Shown: positions 24,648 to 34,177, counted from the first letter of the stretch. The stretch: DNA of 49,513 nt from Sphingobacteriales bacterium (GCA_014763615.1 JACXVB010000019.1:1-49513); one strand, 5' to 3'. Numbers and translations are program-made. The notes: a model not told the origin generated them from the sequence alone.

Positions 24648-26570
24648 ATGGCTAGATTAAATCTTTTAGAAGAAACACGCTTTGAAAAGCTGCCTGTTAG
24701 TATTTATCAGGACAGTAAAGTTGCATCAAAAGTTGTTGCCTTTCGTATTGCCCAACTTATTCGTGAAAAAAGTGAACGGATGGAAAAAGCCGTTATTGGC
24801 TTGGCTACTGGCGCAACTCCAATTGGAGTTTACGAAGAATTAGTGAGGATGCATCGGGAAGAGCACCTCAGCTTTAAAAATGTGATAACTTTTAATTTGG
24901 ATGAATATTTTCCTATGCTTCCAAATTTAGAGCAAAGCTACGTTAGTTTCATGAATGAGCAATTGTTCAATCACGTAGATATACTTAGGGAAAATATTCA
25001 TATTCCAGACGGTACTTTATCAAAGGATGAAATCCAACAATTTTGTCTGGATTATGAAAAGAAAATAACGGATTTCGGTGGGCTAGATATGCAAATTCTT
25101 GGAATTGGACGTACAGGTCATATCGGATTTAATGAGCCGGGCTCAGCCCCAAACTCGGGTACTCGTTTAGTGACGTTGGATGAATTAACCAGAAAGGATG
25201 CCGCTAAAGATTTTGGAGGAAAAGAAAACGTACCCACAAAGGCGATAACTATGGGAGTAGGTACTATCTTTAAAGCCAAAGAAATTATTCTAATGGCTTG
25301 GGGAAGCAAAAAAGCCCCAATAATAAAGAGGGCTGTTGAAGGAGAACTTACAGGTGAAGTACCCGCTACTTATTTGCAATTATCTGATAATGTAGAATTT
25401 ATACTAGATGAAGAAGCAGCCTCATTACTCACTAGGTTTGATACACCTTGGTTAGTAAAGGATTGTATTTGGGACGATAAATTGATCAAAAAAGCCGTTA
25501 TTTGGCTGGCAAAGACAATAAATAAGCCTATCTTAAAATTAACCGAGGAAGATTATAATAACCACGGTATGGCGCAACTTGCTACCGAAAAAGGACCTGT
25601 TTACAACATCAATATTCATATCTTTAATTTATTACAACACACCATTACTGGCTGGCCAGGGGGTAAACCCAATGCCGATGATAGCCAGCGCCCAGAAAGA
25701 GCAGAACCAGCCGTAAAACGATCTATTGTTTTCTCTCCTCATCCAGATGATGATGTGATTTCTATGGGAGGCACTTTCATAAGATTAGTAGATCAAGGTC
25801 ATGAAGTGCATGTTGCGTATCAAACATCAGGTAATAATGCCGTTTGGGATGATGATGCGTTAAGATACCTAGAGTTTAGTTTAGATATGTCTAATGCTTT
25901 TGGTAAACCCGATGCGCAAATGAAAAAGCTTTATGAAGAATTGAAAAGCTATATCCAATCAAAAAATCCTAATCAAAATGACCCTGAAGAATTAAAACAA
26001 ATTAAAGGTTTAATTAGAAAAGGAGAAGCAACGGCGGGGGCAAGATATTGTGGCTTAAATGATAATCATATTCATTTTATGAATATGCCTTTTTATGAAA
26101 AACGAAGATCAAGCAGGAAAAATGAAATTTCTGAGGAGGATATAAAAGTCACCATTGATTTTTTACAGACTATAAAACCACATCAAATATTTGCCGCTGG
26201 AGATTTTGCCGACCCTCATGGAACACATAAAATATGTTTCGAAGCCATAAAAGGAGCTATGGAGAGATTAAGGATAACAGAAAGTTGGGCTCAGGATTGT
26301 TGGGTTTGGTTATACAGAGGTGCCTGGCATGAATGGGAAATTCATGAAATTGAAATGGCAGTTCCGCTTTCGCCACAAGAATTGGAGAAAAAGAGAAATG
26401 CTATTTTCAAACACCAATCTCAAAAAGACCGTCCGGTTTTTCCTGGTGATGATGCTAGAGAGTTTTGGGTGAGAGCCGAAGAGAGAAATAGAGATACAGC
26501 AAAGCAATATGATAATTTGGGTTTAGCCAACTATGAGGCGATAGAGGCCTTCGTGAAATGGTGGTTTTAA
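24648..26570 (+). CDS. nagB: glucosamine-6-phosphate deaminase fused to a PIG-L family deacetylase-like domain
   Basis: A 640-residue fusion. Residues 15-265 are NagB-like: LATGATPIGVYEEL, FNLDEYF (Asp85, base-type Asp), and GIGRTGHIGFNEP with His158 and Glu163. The position of E. coli Asp141 is Thr156. Residues about 355-640 are PIG-L-like with SPHPDDD (363-369) and DPHGTH (522-527), the zinc motifs of LmbE/PIG-L N-deacetylases. One protein could thus remove an acetyl group and deaminate the product, from GlcNAc6P to Fru6P (inference; NagA is not in this window). ATG at 24648 is chosen over an upstream TTG at 24633. Preceded by two operator-like repeats. Confidence 0.9.
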   Translation: MARLNLLEETRFEKLPVSIYQDSKVASKVVAFRIAQLIREKSERMEKAVIGLATGATPIGVYEELVRMHREEHLSFKNVITFNLDEYFPMLPNLEQSYVSFMNEQLFNHVDILRENIHIPDGTLSKDEIQQFCLDYEKKITDFGGLDMQILGIGRTGHIGFNEPGSAPNSGTRLVTLDELTRKDAAKDFGGKENVPTKAITMGVGTIFKAKEIILMAWGSKKAPIIKRAVEGELTGEVPATYLQLSDNVEFILDEEAASLLTRFDTPWLVKDCIWDDKLIKKAVIWLAKTINKPILKLTEEDYNNHGMAQLATEKGPVYNINIHIFNLLQHTITGWPGGKPNADDSQRPERAEPAVKRSIVFSPHPDDDVISMGGTFIRLVDQGHEVHVAYQTSGNNAVWDDDALRYLEFSLDMSNAFGKPDAQMKKLYEELKSYIQSKNPNQNDPEELKQIKGLIRKGEATAGARYCGLNDNHIHFMNMPFYEKRRSSRKNEISEEDIKVTIDFLQTIKPHQIFAAGDFADPHGTHKICFEAIKGAMERLRITESWAQDCWVWLYRGAWHEWEIHEIEMAVPLSPQELEKKRNAIFKHQSQKDRPVFPGDDAREFWVRAEERNRDTAKQYDNLGLANYEAIEAFVKWWF

Positions 26571-26669
26571 TAAAGTTTGATTAGGGCAGAGTTAACGATC
26601 AACGAGTGTGAGTAAAAAGTTTTGATAAACTATTAAATTTTTTAATTTTAACAAACCTAAAATTTAAAA

Positions 26670-27800
26670 ATGGCTACTCATATTAAAGAAAAAAAAAGAC
26701 TACTTTCTCTTGATTTTTTCAGAGGATTTACCGTGGTTGCTATGATTTTGGTAAATAACCCGGGCGATTGGGGGCATATCTACGCCCCATTAGAACACGC
26801 TGAATGGAATGGTTGTACGCCCACTGATTTAATTTTCCCCTTCTTTTTATTTATTGTTGGCGTATCAATAGTTTATGCTCTTTCTGGAGAAAAAGAAGAT
26901 TTAGCTCATCATTCTAAAGTTTTCCTGTCTGTTATTAAAAGAGCAGCGATTTTATTTGCATTAGGCTTACTTTTATCACTGTTTCCCTACTTTAATTTCT
27001 CTGTTGTTAGAATACCGGGCGTTTTGACGAGAATTGCAGTAGTATATCTGATTACCGCCATTTTATTTATCAAGTTTGATGAAAAGATACTTTTCAAGAT
27101 ATTTATTGGCTTGTTGCTAATCTATTGGTTAATGATGACTTTAATTCCTGTTCCAGGTGTAGGTTTTCCAAATTTAGAACCCGAAACAAACCTAGGCGCA
27201 TGGTTAGATAGAACTGTTTTTACAGAGGCTCATCTATGGGTATCTAGTAAAACTTGGGATCCAGAAGGTTTGTTAAGCACACTGCCGGCGGTTGGCACAG
27301 CATTATTCGGTGTTTTAATAGGATTAACTTTAAAATCAAAACAAAGAAGCGATGAAAACAAAGTAGCCTGGCTGTTTACTTATGGCATCATTGCTACCTT
27401 AGGGGGCTTAGTCTTTGATTTAATTTTCCCCATCAATAAGTCTTTATGGACTAGTTCTTATGTGCTTTATTCCGGAGGTTTAGCTAGCATGGGCTTAGCT
27501 TTATGCTATTGGTTGATTGATGTGCAAGGTTTTACCCTCCTTACCAAACCATTTGTAATTTATGGTATTAATGCAATTACCGTTTTCTTTGCTTCTGGCA
27601 TTATTGCTCGGTCTATGAATCTTATTCATGTAAGTTTAAATGGGGAAACAGTAACTTTAAAAGGGTGGTTTTACGAACAGTTTTTCACCCCTTATTTTTC
27701 TCCTTATAATGCTTCTTTAGCTGGTGCAATTACTTTTGTGCTAATTTGGTATGTGATTTTATGGATGATGTACCAAAAAAACATCATCATCAAGGCATAA
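26670..27800 (+). CDS. nagX: NagX-like multi-pass membrane protein (heparan-alpha-glucosaminide N-acetyltransferase family)
   Basis: A 376-residue integral membrane protein with about ten helices. LLSLDFFRGFTVVAMILVNNPGDW near the N-terminus is the signature of the DUF5009/HGSNAT-like acyltransferase family (DFFRG...M). In bacteria these proteins occur beside GlcNAc-utilisation genes and are called NagX; their exact role, transport or transacetylation at the inner membrane, is unsettled. It lies 99 bases after the NagB-PIG-L gene on the same strand, so it belongs to the amino-sugar unit. Confidence 0.85.
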   Translation: MATHIKEKKRLLSLDFFRGFTVVAMILVNNPGDWGHIYAPLEHAEWNGCTPTDLIFPFFLFIVGVSIVYALSGEKEDLAHHSKVFLSVIKRAAILFALGLLLSLFPYFNFSVVRIPGVLTRIAVVYLITAILFIKFDEKILFKIFIGLLLIYWLMMTLIPVPGVGFPNLEPETNLGAWLDRTVFTEAHLWVSSKTWDPEGLLSTLPAVGTALFGVLIGLTLKSKQRSDENKVAWLFTYGIIATLGGLVFDLIFPINKSLWTSSYVLYSGGLASMGLALCYWLIDVQGFTLLTKPFVIYGINAITVFFASGIIARSMNLIHVSLNGETVTLKGWFYEQFFTPYFSPYNASLAGAITFVLIWYVILWMMYQKNIIIKA

Positions 27801-27801
27801 G

Positions 27802-28362
27802 CTATTGACTTAGATCGTCATTAAACTTAATGGGTCCAGCACCTTGTTTAATCTCGTAATAGCTAAAATCTTCGTTTGCCCAAAAACTAGTACCTGAAAT
27901 GGTTGCTTTGTCGGTTGTAATGGTAACTACTCTATTGGAATAAAATTTTTTCAAGTTTTCATCCCATATTAGTTCTTCCGATTTAAAAGTTTGGCCTCTT
28001 GCGTTAGTGGCTACCACGTTTCTGTGCAATTCAACTATTTTTTGGTTCACTTTTCTAATGGCAGAATCTGCTGTTACTTTGCTGCTTTGATGGAGGCTAT
28101 CATCATAAAAAATTACCGTAATACCTTTAGGCATTTCATAATAGGGATCTTTTAAAGATTTATGATTGATGAGTAGCGGAGTAGTAAGTTTGGCTTTCAC
28201 CCTAGCAGAATCGCTATAGATGATTTGAGCACCGATGGTGGTTTCAACCTCCTCTTTTTGTTTAAGCTCAATCTGTTTCACCTTGCTTAAATCGTTCTCG
28301 CAAGCACCAAGAAAAAGTGAGCAAGACGCAAACAAGAAAATAAAGTACCGAACATTAAACAT
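27802..28362 (-). CDS. lptC: LPS export periplasmic protein LptC
   Basis: A 186-residue lipoprotein-type protein: FLFASCSLFLGAC supplies a lipobox with Cys21. The remainder has the LptC beta-jellyroll pattern (IIYSDSARVKAKLTTPLL, GITVIFYDD, KVTADSAIRKV, VVATNARGQTFKSEELIWDENLKKFYSNRVVTI), which takes LPS from the LptBFG complex to LptA. Most LptC proteins are membrane anchored; a lipid anchor is common in Bacteroidota (family knowledge). It follows the outer-membrane protein gene by 9 bases and ends the purQ-coaX-OMP-lptC operon. Confidence 0.85.
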   Translation of the reverse strand: MFNVRYFIFLFASCSLFLGACENDLSKVKQIELKQKEEVETTIGAQIIYSDSARVKAKLTTPLLINHKSLKDPYYEMPKGITVIFYDDSLHQSSKVTADSAIRKVNQKIVELHRNVVATNARGQTFKSEELIWDENLKKFYSNRVVTITTDKATISGTSFWANEDFSYYEIKQGAGPIKFNDDLSQ

Positions 28363-28371
28363 GAATTATGA

Positions 28372-29664
28372 TTAATCGTATTTATATTTTTGAAACCACC
28401 TATCATTAATGGTAAAACCAATTTGGAAGTTCACAAATTTCTCTTTCACTAGATTATTTTGTAAGGTTCCTCTTGAACCTATTTCTGTGGTAAAATTGAT
28501 CTTATAAAAAGCAGATCTGGCAGAAACTAAAGGAAATCCAAATCCGAAATCTAAAGATTTAGTACTAATATCTTGATTATTGATATTGATATAAGTTTTA
28601 TCATAACTAAACCCAACTCTATAATCCATTAATTTGAGGTAATTGGTAACTGCTCTAATATTTGGAGTAATTTGTCCTCCAACAGAGAAACCCCAAGTGT
28701 TATTTAGATTTTGGTTAGCCCCATTGTTGGTGAATTGAGACCATTTAGCTGTTCTTACATCGGCACCAATAATCCACTTATTAAATTTTTCTATGCTAAA
28801 ACCAAAATTATGATTGCTTGGCAAGGTAAGTTGGCCACTTACTGCGTCCTGAAAAGAAATAGTATCCGCTCTGTATTCGGTATCTCCAATGTAGTCAAAT
28901 TTGTATCTTGTAGAAAGTACTTTATTGGATGTATTTAAAATCGTTTTCGCTCCGCCGGTATAACCAATAGTTAATCGAGTATCTTTTTGTAGCTGGGTTA
29001 CATATTGTAAGCCAAAATCAAAAACCAAACCCCCTACGCTATTATCCGTTTGCCTTTTAGAGTTCAGAAATCCAGTATAATCAGGATACTCAGCAGCTCT
29101 AACTTCTTGTAAATCCCCAAAAATGTAATTCATATTTACCCCTAGGCTAAGGTGTTTCCCAAACTGTATTCCATAACCTAGATAAGCTCTTGTCAATCCG
29201 CCTTGCCCAGATAAAGTGTGGTTTACATTAAAGGTATCTACCATTTGCGTGTTGGTATATTTATAACCCAAATCACTATAGGGAAGCAAGCCGAAACTTA
29301 ATGCTGATGTTTTTGAAACGGGTACAGCAAAAGTGAAATGGTTTAAAGAAGCATTAAAATTTCTTTCAGAAAGGCTGCCTTTACTAAGGTTTTGTAAATC
29401 CATGTTGGCACCAACATCAAAAGTGGTAAGCCTGATTTGAGAATATGAAGCCGGATTAGAAATATTGATATTTTGGTAACCACCCATACTGCTAATACCG
29501 TAGGCCAAATTACCCATAGCCTTAAATTGAGGCAAATAACTTCCGGTTAAATTACCTACGCCAAATTGCGAATAAGGAGAATTAGTAGTTGATTGTGCTT
29601 TAACATTTAAAACTAACATCATCACTATGGAAAATGCTATTATGTATTTCTTATTTAATATCAT
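28372..29664 (-). CDS. putative outer-membrane barrel protein, FadL/PorV-like
   Basis: A 430-residue exported protein. The signal peptide is KKYIIAFSIVMMLVLNVKAQ, followed by TTNSPYSQFGVGNLTG, an opening often seen in Bacteroidota outer-membrane proteins. Alternating amphipathic strands (SFGLLPYSDLGYKYT, HLSLGVNMNYIFGD, RLTIGYTGGAKTIL, VNFQIGFTINDRWF) run to the end. It resembles long-chain-fatty-acid-channel-like proteins without a clear assignment. ATG at 29664 is preferred over a TTG at 29679; its start overlaps the coaX stop by 14 bases. Placement between coaX and lptC suggests envelope biogenesis. Confidence 0.75.
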   Translation of the reverse strand: MILNKKYIIAFSIVMMLVLNVKAQSTTNSPYSQFGVGNLTGSYLPQFKAMGNLAYGISSMGGYQNINISNPASYSQIRLTTFDVGANMDLQNLSKGSLSERNFNASLNHFTFAVPVSKTSALSFGLLPYSDLGYKYTNTQMVDTFNVNHTLSGQGGLTRAYLGYGIQFGKHLSLGVNMNYIFGDLQEVRAAEYPDYTGFLNSKRQTDNSVGGLVFDFGLQYVTQLQKDTRLTIGYTGGAKTILNTSNKVLSTRYKFDYIGDTEYRADTISFQDAVSGQLTLPSNHNFGFSIEKFNKWIIGADVRTAKWSQFTNNGANQNLNNTWGFSVGGQITPNIRAVTNYLKLMDYRVGFSYDKTYININNQDISTKSLDFGFGFPLVSARSAFYKINFTTEIGSRGTLQNNLVKEKFVNFQIGFTINDRWFQKYKYD

Positions 29665-30400
29665 GCTGATAGTTAACAACTTTATTTAATCCAATCAGAA
29701 CCAAATTTGGTTCGTTTAAAATGGAGTGGGCAAAGATGCTATTTTTAAATCTTGAATCAAAAAACGCTGCATCGCCACCGCAAAGTATAATTTTTAAATC
29801 TTCTTTTTCTTTCAATTGCTGCTTAATAAAGCCTTCGGCCTCATAAGCTATTCCATTTAAAACACCTGAAAGCATGGCTTCTTGGGTGTTTTTACCAAAA
29901 TAATCTTCAATATCATCTTCAAAATGTACTTGTGGTAATTTTGAAGTAAAATGATGCATAGCATCAAGTCTCATTTTTAAACCGGGAGAAATGCTGCCGC
30001 CTAGATATGTTCCATTTTTGTCTAAATTTTCGTAGGTAATACAAGTACCTGCATCAATCACTAAAACAGATTGATGAGGAAATAGCTGGTATGCCCCAAT
30101 TACTGCTGCCAAACGATCTAGACCTAAAGTACTTGGGCTTTGGTATTCGTTTTTTATAGGTATGGCCAATGTATGATTAAAGCGGATGTAATTAAAATCT
30201 TGCTTTAAAATGTCTTCATCTAAGCTGATATCTTTTTTTACTGATGAAATCATCAGGTTGTTGACCTGAAATTTTTCTTTAAGTTGTTGGAAGTCTGTAA
30301 CTGAATACGCCAACGATTTATCGGTAAACAAGATTTTATTTCTACTAAAAACAGCGATTTTTGCAGCAGAATTCCCAATATCAACAACTAGGTTGATCAT
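29651..30400 (-). CDS. coaX: type III pantothenate kinase
   Basis: A 249-residue ASKHA-fold kinase for the first step of coenzyme A synthesis. VDIGNSAAKIAVF is the phosphate-1 motif, GLDRLAAVIGA the pantothenate site and VIDAGTCITYENLD the phosphate-2 motif, followed by GGSISPGLKMR; all are intact. The start codon shares one base with the purQ stop (TAATG at 30398-30402), so translation is coupled. Confidence 0.95.
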   Translation of the reverse strand: MINLVVDIGNSAAKIAVFSRNKILFTDKSLAYSVTDFQQLKEKFQVNNLMISSVKKDISLDEDILKQDFNYIRFNHTLAIPIKNEYQSPSTLGLDRLAAVIGAYQLFPHQSVLVIDAGTCITYENLDKNGTYLGGSISPGLKMRLDAMHHFTSKLPQVHFEDDIEDYFGKNTQEAMLSGVLNGIAYEAEGFIKQQLKEKEDLKIILCGGDAAFFDSRFKNSIFAHSILNEPNLVLIGLNKVVNYQHDIK

Positions 30401-31092
30401 TAAGCATTTATCATTGATAAAATCGACTCAAACAAGACTAAACCGTCTTCGTTTCCTAAAATAGAATCTGAGGCTCGTTCTGGATGAGGCATCATGCCAA
30501 ATACATTTCTTTTTTCATTACAAACTCCGGCAATATTTTCTATGGATCCGTTTGGATTGGCCTCATCAGTGATGTTGCCTTTTTCATCACAATATCTAAA
30601 CAAGATTTGATCCTGATCATTCAATCTCTTGAGATCATCTGCGTGAGCATAAAAATTACCTTCTCCATGTGCAATCGGGATTTTTAAAACCTGATCAGGA
30701 GAAATTTTTGAAGTAAGCAAACTATTCTGGGTGGCCGCTTTTAGATGAACATTTTTACAGATGAATTTTCTACTCGCATTGTGTAATAAACCGCCTGGTA
30801 ATAAACTTGCTTCGGTTAAAATTTGGAAGCCATTGCAAATTCCCATCACGTAACCACCTTTATTAGCAAAAGAAATTACCTCTTGCATAATTGGAGAAAA
30901 ACGGGCGATAGCACCTGATCTTAAATAATCTCCGTAAGAAAAGCCTCCGGGTAAAGCCACAAAATCTACATTTTGCAAATCATGTTCCTTATGCCAAAGC
31001 GGAACTACTTCTTGACCTAAAATCTTTTGAAATACGTAAATCAAATCTTGATCGCAATTGGAACCCGGAAAAACTACAACGCCAATTTTCAT
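30400..31092 (-). CDS. purQ: phosphoribosylformylglycinamidine synthase subunit I
   Basis: A 230-residue class-I glutamine amidotransferase subunit. FPGSNCDQD at the N-terminus is PurQ-specific; GICNGFQIL carries the catalytic Cys and MPHPERASD the catalytic His-Glu pair. It supplies ammonia to PurL in purine synthesis; the small PurS and PurL are not in this window. It is the first gene of an operon with coaX, a barrel protein and lptC. A TAnnTTTG box on the minus strand lies at 31136-31143. Confidence 0.95.
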   Translation of the reverse strand: MKIGVVVFPGSNCDQDLIYVFQKILGQEVVPLWHKEHDLQNVDFVALPGGFSYGDYLRSGAIARFSPIMQEVISFANKGGYVMGICNGFQILTEASLLPGGLLHNASRKFICKNVHLKAATQNSLLTSKISPDQVLKIPIAHGEGNFYAHADDLKRLNDQDQILFRYCDEKGNITDEANPNGSIENIAGVCNEKRNVFGMMPHPERASDSILGNEDGLVLFESILSMINA

Positions 31093-31135
31093 TTTCTAAT
31101 TAGTTATGAGGTGATAAACCGCTTTAACAATGCTA

Positions 31136-31143
31136 CAAAACTA
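31136..31143 (-). promoter_or_regulatory. -7 box of the purQ operon
   Basis: Minus strand TAGTTTTG matches TAnnTTTG exactly, 43 bases upstream of the purQ ATG, predicting a leader of about 40 bases. Confidence 0.45.
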
Positions 31144-31199
31144 TCAAAATTTAACAGTTTAAGTGCTGTATATCTGTTAAAAAAAGTTAAACCATGTTT

Positions 31200-32180
31200 T
31201 TAATTAAATTGAAAGTAGAGGATGAATCCAAGGATGATTAAAAAAAGGGGTTCGTAAACCCACTTTCTTTTAGACTTTGTAAAAAAATAACTTAGTAAGG
31301 TAGCTACCGGGATAACACACAAGAGAAAATGATTTATTCTATAATCTGGTTTTAGATAGAAGGATAAAGATGCAAAAACGAATATAAAAAGTAGGATTTG
31401 AAAAAATTTCCTTACTAAAATATAGCTTTTAAAAAAGTTTTGCCTGATTTGGAAAAAGGCGAGTGCCATCACTATGACGAGCGGAAAGAGCACAATATAA
31501 TCGAAAACATTAATTCTGATATAGAATGGGAATTTGTTAGATAAAGGTTTCCAGATATCATAAAAGTCTAATAATCTATCATTCCATAAATAGTAAACTC
31601 CTAAAAGGAATACAATGGTTAAAAATCCTAATAGAACACTAAACCATTCTCGCCAATTAAAGGGCTTTAAAACCATTAATGACGCCCACAAAAGCAATAA
31701 AAAAAGGATAAAAGGGAAATAAAAAATGGTTCCCACGGCTATCCATAAGCCTAAATCAAAAAATGTGGTGATCGAATTTGATTTTTTGTATTCAAGTAGG
31801 ATTTTATAAATCAGAAACAGTAAAATAAAATTACAGATTAAAGGAGGTGAAAGCACCAAAAACGGAGTGAACACGCTAGAACAAACCACAAAAAATAATG
31901 CAGGCAAAAAGGTACTTTGACCTAAAACATTAAAGGTATTAATGATTCTGTTAAATAAGATGGCTTGAGTGTAAACCAAAATTGCCGCAATAGTAATGTT
32001 TAGCGCAGGTGAGAGGATACTTTGAGGGGAAATAGGAATCAATAACCGGCTAAAAAGCTCTAAAAATCCAGAATTCAGTTCTTGTGGTAGATGGATGAAA
32101 ACTTCTATCCTTAATATAAAAAGAAGGAGAAATAGAAAGAAAAAATTGATAAAATTTAAGTTTCTGAATTGCTGAATCAT
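31200..32180 (-). CDS. DUF6427-like polytopic membrane protein
   Basis: A 326-residue integral membrane protein with about nine to ten hydrophobic helices (FINFFFLFLLLFILRIEVF, ILSPALNITIAAILVYTQAILFNRI, FLPALFFVVCSSVFTPFL and more). It resembles the Bacteroidota-specific DUF6427 family; no catalytic motif is visible and function is unknown. It starts 45 bases after the stop of the glycosyltransferase gene, so may be co-transcribed and act in envelope glycan or lipid handling (inference). Confidence 0.7.
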   Translation of the reverse strand: MIQQFRNLNFINFFFLFLLLFILRIEVFIHLPQELNSGFLELFSRLLIPISPQSILSPALNITIAAILVYTQAILFNRIINTFNVLGQSTFLPALFFVVCSSVFTPFLVLSPPLICNFILLFLIYKILLEYKKSNSITTFFDLGLWIAVGTIFYFPFILFLLLLWASLMVLKPFNWREWFSVLLGFLTIVFLLGVYYLWNDRLLDFYDIWKPLSNKFPFYIRINVFDYIVLFPLVIVMALAFFQIRQNFFKSYILVRKFFQILLFIFVFASLSFYLKPDYRINHFLLCVIPVATLLSYFFTKSKRKWVYEPLFLIILGFILYFQFN

Positions 32181-32225
32181 GCCTAAAATTTGCAGCTTCG
32201 CAATAATAAGGATAATCTCTAACTT

Positions 32226-33233
32226 CTAGGCTAAACTCAGTTTTTTACCTGCATAGGTTTCTACAACATGCTGAATGATACTGGCTGTTTGATCAGGGAA
32301 ATCAACAACAATTTTATGCGAGTCTTGTACCCAATTTTTAAGTTTATCAACAAATTGAGCATCAATTTGATGAACAACAGGAACACCCATCAATCTGGCG
32401 GCTTCTGCGTTACACTCTTGCTCAAATTGGTTTTTCATCGGGATTAAAAGCACTTTTTTACCTAAAAACAAAGCTTCTGCCGGCCCTTCAAAGCCACCTC
32501 CAGTTAATAAGCCTTCGCAATTTTCTAAGCTTTTATTAAACAGTTCATTGTCGATATGTCTGACCTTAACATTGCCGTTTTGGTAGGGCGTTTTCTGATG
32601 TTTGCTAAAAACCTGCCATTGTACTTCTGGCAAAGCATGGAGATATTTCACTAAAATTTTATCGTCAACGGCGGGGAGATAAACGGTGTAATGGCCTTGA
32701 TTTTTAGGATCTAAACTCCTGATTTCACTACGGATAACAGGCGTATGAATGAAATCATCATAAGACTTAAAATGAAAACCGATGTGATCTGATGTTGGGG
32801 CATAATATTTTAAAATCAGCTCTGCTAATTTTCCGCTTTTATTTGGTCGAGGTGTTTTTTGAGATAAAAATGAAGCTTGATGACTTAATGAAACACTTCT
32901 AATTTTTTTTAAACGACAAGCCCACGCCGTAAGGGGTTCAAAATCGTTAATAATTAAATCATATTTTTCTAAGGGAATGGCATGCATATCTTTCCAGAAT
33001 TGAGGCAGATTCATCACCTTAAAGGTTTTCCAAAAGTCTATTCCGCCTTTCTTACCGAAGATATAACTGAAACCGTGAAATTTATATTTTAAAGGTTGAA
33101 CTAAAGAAACATCAGCTTGTGTACCGCTTACCAACAAATCTAATTCGCCATATTGCTGTAATAGAGGAACAATTTCTCTAGCTCGGCTAATGTGGCCGTT
33201 TCCTGTTCCTTGTATGGCATAAAGTATCTTCAT
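32226..33233 (-). CDS. glycosyltransferase of the MurG/MGDG-synthase fold
   Basis: A 335-residue GT-B type protein. MKILYAIQGTGNGHISRAREIVPLL has the N-terminal glycine-rich loop of this fold, and the C-terminal ENCEGLLTGGGFEGPAEALFLGKKVLLIPMKNQFEQECNA is the nucleotide-sugar loop with the Glu that binds ribose. No signal peptide, so it acts at the inner face of the membrane. It ends a close pair with the LpxH-like hydrolase (15-base gap), which suggests a lipid-linked acceptor. The substrate is unknown. Confidence 0.8.
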   Translation of the reverse strand: MKILYAIQGTGNGHISRAREIVPLLQQYGELDLLVSGTQADVSLVQPLKYKFHGFSYIFGKKGGIDFWKTFKVMNLPQFWKDMHAIPLEKYDLIINDFEPLTAWACRLKKIRSVSLSHQASFLSQKTPRPNKSGKLAELILKYYAPTSDHIGFHFKSYDDFIHTPVIRSEIRSLDPKNQGHYTVYLPAVDDKILVKYLHALPEVQWQVFSKHQKTPYQNGNVKVRHIDNELFNKSLENCEGLLTGGGFEGPAEALFLGKKVLLIPMKNQFEQECNAEAARLMGVPVVHQIDAQFVDKLKNWVQDSHKIVVDFPDQTASIIQHVVETYAGKKLSLA

Positions 33234-33248
33234 TTTAGCGTTTAAAGT

Positions 33249-34091
33249 CTAAACAGCTTCTTTCTTAAATTTTTCAAAAAGCGCATTTATATCTAACATA
33301 CTCTTTAAATTCTCTTGGTCAACTTCTTCATTTTCTTCTTTTGAGAAGTTGTTGGTATCATATTTATAAATACTCCAAACTCCATTTTGATATTCTAAAG
33401 AAGTTAAGCTCTCTACCCAATCGCCTGAATTTAAGTAAGTCACCTCTCCTTTATCTGTTACAATTTGTCTGATTTCAGGATGATGAATGTGCCCACAAAT
33501 TACAAAATTATATCCCTTTTCAATGGCTAATTCTGCTGCGGTTTCTTCAAACTGATTGATAAACTTCACTGCCTCTTTCACACTTGCTTTTATTTTCTGA
33601 GAGAATGAATATTTCTTTTTTCCCATTTTGGTGAGACACCAATTGATAAAGCTATTGATGAGAATAAGGGTATCATAACCTATGGCCCCCAACTTGGCTA
33701 ACCATTTTGAGTGTTGCATGGTTACATCGAAAACATCCCCGTGGAAAACCCAAGCTTTTTTACCGTCTAAATTCAAAACCATTTTATTTAAAAGCTGAAA
33801 TCCTCCTAAATTAAAATCAGCGAATTTGCGTAGCATTTCATCATGGTTACCGGTAAGATAATAAATAGGAACACCATCTGTCACAAATTTCAAAATCTTT
33901 CTAATCACCTTCATGTGCTCTTCAGGAAAATAAGATTTGCTGAATTGCCAAATATCAATAATATCCCCATTGAGGATTAACATTTTGGGTTTGATACTTT
34001 TGAGGTACTTTAAAAGCTCTTTTGCATGGCAACCATAAGTTCCTAAATGGACATCGGAAATGATGGCAATATCAATTTCTCTTTTAGACAT
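33249..34091 (-). CDS. UDP-2,3-diacylglucosamine diphosphatase-like metallophosphoesterase (LpxH family)
   Basis: A 280-residue calcineurin-type phosphoesterase. DVHLG, LNGDIIDIW, LTGNHDEM and CGHIHHPE are the metal-binding motifs, in the pattern of LpxH-like enzymes that hydrolyse UDP-diacylglucosamine in lipid A synthesis; a helical insert sits at about 145-205. ATG at 34091 puts the catalytic strand at the N-terminus; the frame continues 18 codons upstream to 34145 without family sequence. It could instead act on another nucleotide-lipid. Partners: the GT gene 15 bases downstream and the small membrane peptide upstream. Confidence 0.82.
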   Translation of the reverse strand: MSKREIDIAIISDVHLGTYGCHAKELLKYLKSIKPKMLILNGDIIDIWQFSKSYFPEEHMKVIRKILKFVTDGVPIYYLTGNHDEMLRKFADFNLGGFQLLNKMVLNLDGKKAWVFHGDVFDVTMQHSKWLAKLGAIGYDTLILINSFINWCLTKMGKKKYSFSQKIKASVKEAVKFINQFEETAAELAIEKGYNFVICGHIHHPEIRQIVTDKGEVTYLNSGDWVESLTSLEYQNGVWSIYKYDTNNFSKEENEEVDQENLKSMLDINALFEKFKKEAV

Positions 34092-34177
34092 AAGCGCTAT
34101 TGGGTTTGGAATGAGGTGAGTAAGGATAGGGCAACCTCTTTGCAAAGATTGAGTGGTAGATATAATTTTTTGAGATA

